Positions 23,301-35,300 of a DNA stretch of 64,000 nucleotides are shown one piece after another; position 1 is the stretch's first letter, and each line of letters begins with the position of its first letter. The translations under genes and the position numbers were made by a program. The notes beneath the pieces were generated by a model. The model saw nothing but the letters and a program-made list of their open reading frames with translations, ran no database searches and had not been told where the DNA came from. This stretch comes from Echinometra lucunter (Eukaryota; Echinodermata; Echinoidea; Camarodonta; Echinometridae). The stretch covers positions 16,466,514 to 16,530,513 of the forward strand of contig CM057169.1 in assembly GCA_029962745.1 (NCBI GenBank), given 5' to 3'.

Positions 23301-26300
23301 GATGAGCAGAAGGAGGATGGTGAAGATTATGAATATGATGATGGTGGTGATGTGGATGAGATAGTGATGAGGATGGTGATGATGAGGAGGAGGAAGATCT
23401 GTGATAAATGTGATGATGATGATACTTTGATAGTGGTGCAGAATTATTGAGGATGATGAGGATGAGAAGGAGGAAGAAGATAAGGATGAATATGGTAATG
23501 GTGCTATGGTGGTGACGAGGATGAAGATGATGGTGATGAAGATTGTGATGAAGAGGAGAAGGAGGATGACGAAGATGAATTTGATGATGGTGGTAATGAG
23601 GACAAAGATAATGATGGTGATGATGATAGTGGTGAAGATAATGATGAGGATGATGGGGAGGAGAAGGAGGGGGAGGAAGATGATGAATGTGATGATGGTG
23701 GTGGTGAAGATGATGATGAGGATGATGGGGAGGAGAAGGAGGAGGAGGAAGATGATGAATGTGATGATGGTGGTGGTGAAGATGATGATGAGGATGATGG
23801 AGAGGAGAAGGAGGAGGAGGAAGATGATAAATGTGATGGTGGCGATGAGGATGAAGATGATAATGGTGATGAGGTGGAGAAGGATGAGGATGTCAAGATG
23901 CCAGTTATATATACTCTTATATTTATTTCATTTGTTTGTTTATTTTTCCCCAAATACAGGTGGGGACCAGGGTCTATTAAACACATTCTTCAGCGATTGG
24001 AGCACAGCCGATATCAACAAACACTTGCCCTTCATCTATAACATGACATCTGCAATCAGTTACTCATACCTTCCAGCATTCGTCAGGTACATGTATGACC
24101 TTTAACTCTTCATCTGCCATGGTTTTGAAAGCCAAGACATTGTAATGGAGTGTATCATATATGTAAATTGTGTGTGTGTGTCTGTGTGTGTGTGACAAAA
24201 GTCGACTGTGGTAGTCCAGTTTTTTGTTTGCTCCAGTGGTTGACTGAAGCTCTGGAAGGGTTAAAGTTTCTCAAAGTTGTGTAGCACAGAGGCATGTGGG
24301 ATTGTGGGACCTCTCACCCTCGTGAGGGAGAAGCAAAAGAAATCTGAGAAGATGCTTGAAATCCTCTTCACATACCCTTCCTGTGTCTCCACAGTTATGG
24401 TAGTGTTGCTACACATTGCTTTGCGACCAATTTCAATTCAAAGAAGTCCAAATTTTATTGATTTCAGTCCAAATATACCCTGTACATGTACATTGAACTG
24501 ACATTAATGCCCCCCCCCCCCAATGGTACCAGCTTTCTCAGTGGCTTCACCCTGCCTAGGCCATGTCCTCTAGGCAATTTCATAAGCTGTAGGCCTACAG
24601 TTTAAGCTATTGTTCTTCATGTGGCATATTTATTGTCCATGTACATGTATTTGATAAATAACAGGATACTCCAATCATGAATAGTTGCAGAGTTTGTTTC
24701 TCCAAATTGCAAGTACTAAAGGAATTTGATTTTTTTTTTTCTAATAAGCAAAACATTGCAAAACTAAGAATTATACTCTTTTTGTCTATTTCTCTTTCCC
24801 TTCTCTTCACCAACCACTTTCTGTTTGTTTCCTGAGCCTTAATGTACATGTTTCTGTCATTTTATCCCATGTATATATATATGCTGTAATATTTTACCTC
24901 GTCCAAACAGATTCGGCAATGATGTTCGCATTGTACATTTCATTGGTCGCACAAAGCCCTGGATGTACAGATACAACACACACACAGGTGTCCTCTCACG
25001 ACCGTCAGACGTCGACGTCACCCACGATATCAACTATGTCAAGATATGGTGGGACGTTTTCGTGTCAAAGGTCAAACCAAGAGTTGAGCAAGAACAGGTG
25101 AGGTTTATCAAACATTTATTTTCATTGTGACTTCTGTCTTTTATCTCAATGCTGAGAAAGCAAGGATGTGTTTGAATACTGATGAGCAACCATTTAGGCT
25201 GTATTTGAGGAACTGTGTAAAGAATTGAGGAAGAATGCTATGACAAAGGGCAATACTGCATCAAACCTCGGACTGCTGGTTATGAGACCAATGCTCTACG
25301 GCTGAAGGATGCATCATTTTTACATGTATTCTTTATTCATTTTTGACTTATCAATGATTTCCATTGACTTCTCTAAGTTACTCTATATTTCATATTTCAG
25401 GTAAAAACTATTCAAAATTTCTGCCTTTTTGTTAACTACAACTTTTCTATACTGTAGCCTAAACATTGCGTAACTATAGACCAATCCAGCTTATCGTTGA
25501 GGACAGCAGATAATAAGCCAAGAGTAGTGGAGTGCATTTCTGAGGCGCACAAAGATTATAAAGCGCAAATCGTGCACTTTATAATCTTTGGTAGCGCACA
25601 GGAGAGAAATCCATTCTCAACCACAGAGTTACATACGAACTATGATATGCACTAACTTGGGGACATTGCAGTAAAGGAGCTTCCCACAAATTGCTTCTCG
25701 GATCAGTTTATAGCTCTCCCCCCTCCCCCCTCTACCCCTTTAGAACCACCATCATATCCTCCTAGGAGGTAGAGGTTACTTTTTTTCCAAAGGGGAGGAG
25801 GGATGGAGTTGCCTTGTGGATGACTTGGTTTGGTGAGGTTTCTATTTTCAAGATGTGCCAATCTTAAGCTTATCCATCTAAATGGCTTTCATAACACTTA
25901 TTGACTTTCTAGATGCATCAGATTATGCTTCTTTTTTTTTTTTTTTTTTGGAATTATGTTCGAGTCATTAATCTTTGTATGTTTATTCTTCTCATACTTT
26001 TGCCCATTTTGTTTGGTGTATGCTAAACTGGATATTTTCTGCTGCTATTTTTGTATGCTGTGTTTCTGTCCTCTTGTTTTCAAAATTTCTTCCCTTTGAT
26101 AGAGGTAAATGTTCATTTTACAGGTTCTGTAGCACTTGGCATATTGTTACTTCAGCTTGATTTGAACATCGTGTGAATAAAAATCTGTATCAGTGGTGGA
26201 TTTTCGTGTCTTTACAGGATTCATCTGTATTGACCCCTGGCATGGCAGTCTTAAAAAGATGTTACATGATACGTTGGGGAAAATGAAGTGAATTGTCTTA

Positions 26301-29300
26301 ATAATCAAATTTACATATATAAGTGAATGTAGTTTGAGAATATTACTAAATGCTATTGGATTCTTTGAACTCTTCAGAAGCAATTCCTTGGCCACACCGA
26401 AAAGTGAATCCTGACCGACCATAGACAAGAAATAAATTCCATTTCCTTATTGGGATATATAGTAATTTGGAGTTTTATTTTGACTTGCTCTTCTAATACT
26501 AGGAATAGTAAAGGCTTATTCAGATATGAGCAGGCAAACCGTAGGGTCTTTTAAAGCGTATTTTCGTTTACTAAATGAATGGCAATGATGCAACAAAGGA
26601 ATGCGCTTAAAATGCCTCACACTCATTCACTTTTGCGTTATAAAATGCGCCTAAAACCCCCCTTCGAAAAATCCCTTGCGGTGCCCCCCCCCCATATTCG
26701 AAGGGGCCTTAATAGCCGCAAGTATTGTAAATTTTGTATCTTATACAGGTATGTTCTTGTATTTAGAAGCAAATGATCATTTTAAATTGCTCCCATCATT
26801 GCTTAAAATCGCATTCTGATGGGTGTGCTTAAAATTCTTAGATGCACGATGCACAATGATGGACAGCTCCCATTTAAATGCCACAGAGTGTGCATTACAC
26901 TGTATAGTATCATTGTACAGGCATGTGCATTGAAATACATGAACGTGACATGTAGGAATGAGATGACACAAGCCAGATGGCATTGCTGATTTAAGGAGTT
27001 CTCATCATAACAAAGGTGTGGTGTTTTACATCACTCAGCTACAAGGAGCACTCAAGCAAAATGCCCTTCTCTTTGGTAAACAAACTGTCCTCCTGGCCTC
27101 CTGTGGACGAAATTGATGCCTTCAGGTATCACATGGATAAATCTTGTCAGTCTAGGCTTTACTTCCAGAAAGATCATACCTTTTGCAGTCCAAAAATAAT
27201 GGCATTATATTCAATGTATTGGTGTATAGATTTGGGCACAGCCCTTTTCCAGTTATATGACCTCATATTGAGTTTTGGATGGTCCCAAATCTCATTTTGG
27301 ATGCTAAGTGTATTGTCACTTGGTATCCATAACAAAGTCATGTCCATGTGTTGATTTTTGTTCTGCAACTTGTTCTTGAGACTGATTCATTGCAAGAAGC
27401 AATTGGTCAGCCTGATGTTGTACCAAAATAATAGATTTTGAAACTTGTTAATCCTATCTTTGAAAAGAGAATGGATAACAAGAGGATTGTAACATCTTGG
27501 AAAAAAAAAAATGATGATGAACATGAAATGACACGTGTATTGTAGAGGTAATATTGGTCTGCATTCTTAGACTAGCAAAATGTTTAGTTGTTGAGTCACT
27601 TTGTATTTAGTGACTTGTCACGTGATGTGAATTAATAGGCATCCATTAACCTTTCTCTGAGCAATAGTACCAAGGTCACTGATGTTCTTCTTTGCATCGT
27701 TAATTATGACACAAGTACATGCAAGACTCTACAAGACACACCCTCTGTTCAGATGCAAAAATTTCCTTGCATGGCTATACATATGTACCAAAATGTTTTA
27801 GCTATGTGATAAATCTGTGTTTCTGAACGCTGACTAACGAAACAAAGTATGATGAAACGTCGTATAACAAAACTAGGGTCTGAGCATCGTTTCAAACTAG
27901 AACTTGATTACAGATGGTCTGTGTGTGCCTGATCATATAGTGACCATAGAACAGTATAACTTAGCTTCTTTATAGTGTGTCTGGACACTGTTCACTGTTT
28001 GATGATTTTTTTTTTAATACGCTTTTTAAATGAAGTTTTGGGATAGAATGTTTTGTGTCTGAACAGGCTGACACTCTGCAGACAAATTGCTTTATGGTTA
28101 ATTTCCAGCACTCATCAAATTGCTTTCAGCCTTGAACACTACAATTAGGTAAACCATAATCTAAGCTTCATCTACCTGTACATTAATTGCAACTCAAGCT
28201 TGGATCTTACCTTGTACCTCTGTGCTAAAGCAGAAAACAGCTTGTTTGTTTTTTTATTGTTATTTTGTTTCTGTTTTTGTTTTTATTAAAAAAAAAATAA
28301 GAAGTACAGTATCCTTCTGAACGATTGTGTGATTTTGAAAAGTACTTTTTTCAGAGCAACGTATCAGGGTATTAACCTGATGACTACAGCATTCTTTTAT
28401 TCTCTTATGCTTAATACATACATGTACGTACAGGTACTACAGGACCACCCAATGCCAGTATCCACCGATTTTGCCTTCTGTTCAGAATTCCCTCATTTGC
28501 CATCAGTATGAAAAAAAAAAAAAAAAAAAAAAAAAGGGAAAATGGATAGATGAAAAGGTGAAAACCATTAGACAAAATGAAATATTTTGTTGTGAAATGT
28601 CTGCCTCCTGGCTTTTTTTGCATGTAGAGCTGCTCTCTTTTTTTTTTTTTTTTTTTTCCTTCCTGTCTTGGGGGGAAGGGAGGGGGTGTATAAAGGTGTC
28701 TTTTCTCAACTGGAGCTTTAAAATGTTGGTCTCACCTCGCACTCTTGAATCATATTTCATCAAATGCCTGAGTGCTTGATTGGAATGTTAAACTTTGGGT
28801 TCATTTTTTTTTTTTTTTCTTATTTTGTTTTGTGTGTGTGTGGGGGGGGGGGCAGTGTAGAGAGACATGTTTAACAAGGCCTTCATAGACATAATATTTT
28901 CTTTTGACATGCGATATAGCAGGATCAGTTTGCTTCAAGAATGGAGAAGGTACGGAGCATGTAGTGTAGTGACAGTAAAGAGGAGAATTGGTGATATCAC
29001 AAGAGACTGTGATGATCAGTACTTGCAAGTCTGTTTGTCTAACTATTGGAAAAGGTCAGTGCTTCTACTTGACATTTCCATCAAACGTTCAAGCATTCAA
29101 TGAAATATGATTCAACGGTGCATCCATGCACCCCTACCAGTGTTTGAATCTGAATCCTGAAGGAGTATGACTCAACACTCCTAAGGATTAAAACGTCTTA
29201 AAGCACAAGTTGATTTAGGTATAGCAGGCATTTCCATAGACCCCAGCCGGAGTAAGGGGGGGGGGGGGGGGGGGGGGGTTGAGTATGGTATGCAGGGAAA

Positions 29301-32300
29301 TGCAGTTATTTATGCAATCACCCTGCCGTCGTCCATGTGACACAGTTTTCTGTTAAACATCTCATTTCTACATAGCTTTATGTTTAATACTGTCTTTCCT
29401 ATTCTGGGTTTTGTTTTTGTTTTTGTAGTTTTTTGTATTCTTTATATCCTATTGGCTATCTGTCTTGTTCTAGAAGATAATCTTGAGTTCAGGTTTAATA
29501 TCAAACTATGTTTTTATTTGTTTTAATGTCTTTTACTTGTATATGTAATAAGGAATTGTTTGAAAGTCATTCAAAAGTTATTGCCATTATCTCTGGATGG
29601 GCTTGACAGGCCAGTAAAATCAACATTACTTGTTAAAAATAACCTACGCTGTAAGGTTACCTTACACTAAATAGTATCACCACTGAATGGCATGGTTGTA
29701 TTGTAGTCTAGTCATTACAGCCCCCAAAGTTCTCATCTTCTACGCTCATTTGATGGAATTTGCAACTGCTTTTTTTGTTTGAAAGGTATTTAAGTATATG
29801 CAGTTTTATACATGATTGAATATGGAATGCTACATGCAGATTCTATAATTCTTTGGTTGTAATTTTGTTGATCAATATTTATACTAAATTCAGGATTATC
29901 TTTCTGTATTTGTTTATTGTTTGAAGTACATTAACCTATTTGTTGGCTCATCTTTGGCAGGGCTCACCTCCTCATGGTAGCCTTTCAGTAACACTGCCAT
30001 CTATTGTTCCATGCCATCATGAGGGAGTGACCGTGTCACATGACTCCTCTGACTCCGACCACTACCATCACCATGACTTCCACCCACCAAAACAAATCGA
30101 TCAATCTGACCCAGGGCGCTCAAATGTACCCCAACACCACCACTTGGAAGTAGAAGGGGTGCAACAGATACCCCCTTCTGGTGCAGAGCAACACCCATCT
30201 CTTCCCTCAGAAAGGGCTCCAGTGCCCAGTGTGGTACGCTTTCTTTCCCAACCTATTTTATCCTGTGTACCATTTTAAAAAAGGATGAGTAAATTTTACC
30301 ATATTTGCACTTATGAAATACCACTCATTGTACAGAAATATTTATTTATGTTAACTTATTGTTTCCCATTATGATTCTGTCAAGATATCTGGACAATGGA
30401 CATCAATACATTCTAACTTCACAATCTCTTATGTTTGCCACATTATGTGACATCTGATCTAATTTCACATGTACTACCTAATCATATATTTACCATTAAC
30501 ATTGTTTTTTTTTTTATAATGACACGACTTTAGATCATAGTAACACAAACATATAACATTAATATCCTTAAAGTGGTCCATTGCTATTTTACACAGTATT
30601 CACTTTCTGCCGCTCTTTATCTCTCTGTCTCTGTCTCTCTTTTTAGAATATTGCTATTCTATATTTCTATTTCAACCATCTGACATACATGTAGTACATA
30701 CCCGGTAATAATACGTTATACACATGTAGAATGTATTACAACTTGCATGCTTATGTAATATCATCTTAACATCAGTTATGTTGTTTGCATAATTTATGAT
30801 GTTGTTTCCTGTGAAACTGCTTGACTCTTGAATGAATATATCGATTGGAAATTTGGACAAATTGAATGATTATTGGCTCAAAATCAATTTATCAAGATTA
30901 TTCTTTTTTTCCTGAATTTTGTAAACTCTGTTGATTTCTATGGAAGCGAACCTTTAATTGATTTGGAAGAGTGAGCAATTGGGAAATGTAAACACTGGTA
31001 CTTGTACTTACATGTACAGGTTTGAAATGATACATGTATTTCCCCTTATGTAGGTTTTTCTTTGAAATTGGCTTGAGTTCTGTTCTTGATTTCCTTTGTT
31101 GATAGCTTTTTAATTTTTTTAAATATTTTTTTTTTTTTACTGTTACTACTTGAAACAGTATGCTTAATTCTGTTATTCTTTTTGCATATTTCCATATATT
31201 GAGAATGACATGCAGAGTCAACATTGCATTTATGGTTTGACAACTTCCATGGTGAAAATATTGTTGCATCTTAGAATCATGTAGAATTGACACTAATATG
31301 GTGTTTTCATTCTGTTTTCTTTTCTCCCTCTCCCCATTTCATGCCTGTTCATTCCTATCCAAATCTTATTAATACCTTGAATGTGACTGCGGTCTTCTAA
31401 TGTCTGTAATGATTTCCTCGGTTCCTGTAAATGTTACATTTTTCTTTGCGCCCTTTTGTTTGATTGTTTTTTAAATTTTTTCCCCTCATTTCTTCTCTAC
31501 ACTACCTCTTCCTAATGTATTCCTAGTCAATTCCCAATGTCTTGTTTATGATCTTCTGTCTCTTGGTAACCTTTCATTGTGGTGCACATGTGTAACCCAT
31601 GCTTTGGTTCTGTTTCATTTCATTCTTAAGTAACAACTAAAACCCTCCCATGGATTATAATGCATGATTCTTTCATTTCCTTTCTCCTTATAACATTTCT
31701 CTTGCAATCATTTAGCAACTCATAATGCTGCCTTTAATCACTGCTTCTGTTAATATCTCATGTACATGGCTTAATGGATTGCACGTTTTAACTATTCCCC
31801 ATCCCTTCAAAGACCATACTCCATCTACATTCGCCCCTAAATACTCACATGGTCCTAAAAATATGGACACATGCACACATACTTTGGTACACTGTAGGAT
31901 ACTAACACGACACAACCTTCTGTAAGTGGGACTGAAGAAAGGACTAACCAAGAACACAGACACACTGAAGATAAGACAGCACCCCCTGTAGTTGACACCA
32001 GGCCAACTGGTCCGGTAGCGGAGGGTCCGACGCAATCAGCGGTAGGTTGAGCAAAATGGAAAAAAGACCTTCAATATCGATCTGTAGATACTTTTGTTAC
32101 AGTATCTGTTGACTCTCTTGGGCTTGAGTGGGAACTTGTGGGTGAAGGATGCTGCTCGTCCTTTGTGGTATTGATGGTACACGTACACATAGGTGTGTCT
32201 CTCACCATGCCTGTCCTGACATCATTTTGATGTGCACATGGGAAATCAGCTTAAACATGAATGTTCTTGTTGCTTTTGATTTGTTTCCTAAATTGCAATA

Positions 32301-35300
32301 CCTTTATATGGAGAAATGCTCAGAAATGAAGAGTGTATGACTATGTACATGACGTCGTAGATCTATGAAGTTATGGGGATCTGTTTGGTCACCATGTTTC
32401 CTTTCTCCTTCATAGAAATTTATAAGATTTGTATCTTATATGTGAACAATATACAGCCTTTGCACTGTGGCACTTTGAAGAACTTTGAGAAAGCATGGCA
32501 GTCTTCAGCAGATTGACTAGCATTATTTATGGGCTATCCAAATTACTTGTCACAAATTAGACCAAATCTAAGATAATTACTGGTAGTATTTCTGATGATT
32601 GCATTAAAAAGATACATGTACATGTAGCCTTATTTAATCTGGAACCTTCATGATGTAATAATGCATTTCATGTCAGTATATGTTCAGAAGTCCTCAATAC
32701 ATGTACATATTTGTACAGTACATATACTTGGTAACTGTAAAAATGATCAAATACCCAAGTCCCAGGACTCGCTCCCTTATAGACTTCGCAGAATACTTCA
32801 ACACCAGCTGTCAAAAGACCAAAACCAAAACAAAGCACCAAGCAAGAAACAAAAACAAAAACAAGAAAAACTTCTTTGTTAGTGTTACATGTACATCATG
32901 AATTGCCTATAACCATCAGGTACAACTTATCTCTCATGGCCACTTGAGGTGTGTTACCTTGATGTTGAATTCCCAGGACTATTCTGCCACTGATAGAGCA
33001 GCATTTTACTGAAGTTTCTGTGTTCCTGTCGATGGACAGGAGCCAGTAAAAAGTACCCAGGGACGACGGGTGATTTCGCCTTTGGTGGAGCTCAAATTGC
33101 TTCCCGAATTCCTTTAAACCCAATTCTTTGGGGCGACCATTTTCTTCAGAGTTGCCCTTGTCTCATCTCCGAAAATAAGCAATAAATTAGTGATTCACGA
33201 TTTAGAAGGACAGAATTGACATTTCTTGAAACAACACACTTATACATTAACACATCATATTGATACTCAATTACGCATTTTCTCAAGGAGAAAATTGGGA
33301 TATCAGCAATTAAAATACAACATAACTCCTGTTGGGCCTAGAAATAGTTCCTGTAAAGTTGTCCATGTTAGCTATTTTCTTCAGAGAATAGCTCTAATGT
33401 GGAAAAAGTATTTTTTGCCCTGACAGGGGTCTAAATGTGTAGTTTAGTTATTCTTCCATTAGATGGCTGTATGCCCGAAGTAAAGGTACATGTAATGATG
33501 TACAATGTACATGTATGTGTGAATTACATTTATCTATGAAAAGTGTAGTACTTTGTTACATTCTGACATTCCTGTAGTGACTGTAAATTTACATGTGATC
33601 TGGCAGAAATACATGTATGTGCTACATGTACTGAGGGTTACAGCGATTCAGTTCGCTTTTCGCCTCCCAGGCACAGGTGACACCAAACCAAATAATAATA
33701 ATGTACAATTTCTATTTGGAAACATTTATCGATATTGAGCTCCACGTTTGATTTCTGAAATCTGATTTATTGTTTTGTTCCTTTATTGCAATGTATGTTT
33801 TTTGTTTCCCTTTATTTTTTGATATCCTTGCATCCTTTGATGTTGGTTTAGAATGTCCCTGATGGTAGTTGTGTACATGTAAGTACTGTGGTTATTTGTT
33901 TTAAGATATTTTATTAACCAACAACTTTTCTTGAGGGCCTAAAACTTTGGTGTTTGCAACATTTTCTAACACTTTATTGGTATCCTACTCAACCCTTGTC
34001 ACTTGTTACCCAGTACTTTCTAATTCTGTGTTTATACTCAATATACTATATTTCTGTATTAATGCCAGGTGCCCTCAAGCAATATTACAGCGCAGTGGCT
34101 TAGCATTTGCTCAGCCGACAGTTGCTTCACCAGCTCAGACTTTATTTTGTCAAAGATAACAAGATTTTGTTTAGTTTTGGGTGGAGAGTTCGGTGTTGTG
34201 TTTGGTCCAGTGTGATTAGGTTTATGGTCACATCAGCCGAAATTCACAAAATAGGTTTTAGCGTCTTTCCCGCTCAGTGTCTTTTCCCCTCTGATCCTCC
34301 TGTTTCTCCGTAGACAAAACAACAGGGGATTGGGAAAGCCAATGTAAAAGAACGGTCCCGGAGAAGACAACGAAAGACCCAGGACGAGACTTTTGATAAG
34401 CGGCCTCGGGGCTATTTCTTCATACAATCAGAATTCAGAAATACTAATAATCCTAAGTTTAATTCTTAGCATACAGTATAGCCTTTGACAATGTATGACT
34501 AGTTTGATTTCATAACTGATAAAGGTCTTTTGAAAAAAATCTTTTTGAAGTAACACAACCATTAAATAATTAAAAAATATATTAATAAAATGCCTTCTGT
34601 GTTATTACTCACTCATTATATACATGTATCAGGGAAAAAGGTTTGGAATAATCATCTAAAGCAGTGCTTCTCAACCTTTTTTACCTTGAGGCCCACATTG
34701 CTTATTAATGTTTTTTCGTGGCCCTCCTTACAGAATCTCAATTAGGATAAAATCAATAAAGCATGACAAAAGAAAATAGAGAACAAATTGTGTGGTAATT
34801 ACCCCCACCCCATAAGTACAGAAATCTTTGAAAAATTGTAGAACATTGCATTGACAATAATCCACAACTGTTGATGTCATTTTACTTTGTGTAATAAATT
34901 CAATTCCATTTGATGTCAACAGTAAAGCTGACTTCAAGATTTTTTTTCCAAAATATTTTGGACTGATCTTGTGGCCCACCTGAGAAAGCTTCGTGGCCCA
35001 CCAGTGGGCTGTGGACCACCGGTTGAGAAGCACTGATCTGAAGTATCATACTTCTTCCTTTTTTTTTGTTTTGTTGGTATTTTAGCAAATTCAATTGCTG
35101 ATATTTCATATATTATTTTAAAAACTGATAAATCGGAATTTCTTAATCAAACTCTTCATATAGTACATGTTCCGTGGACATGCCCTTTTGCAGATGGAAA
35201 TAATTCATTCTCAATTATAGTCTACAATTTAATATGTCTACCTAACCTCTTTTTATCTCTCTTTTTATCTAATTGGATTTTCTCTCTCTCCGTGGTTTGT

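Noticed and set aside
22265..24105. Long acidic, Met/Arg-rich and His/Ser-rich open frames on both strands (up to 240 codons)
   Set aside because: Produced by the GAT/GAG minisatellite; no start context, no motifs, all frames partly open. Only 23960-24086 is coding here.
27016..27354. Possible extra glycogenin exon in intron 6
   Set aside because: Best splice-site pair (after ACAAG at about 27042, GT at about 27126) gives phase 0 in and 2 out, which does not fit exons 6 and 7 (both phase 0), and the sequence has no glycogenin similarity.
32680..32901. Possible LINE 3' end with A-rich tail
   Set aside because: Only a GC-richer stretch and an A/C-rich tail; no reverse-transcriptase motif or target duplication.
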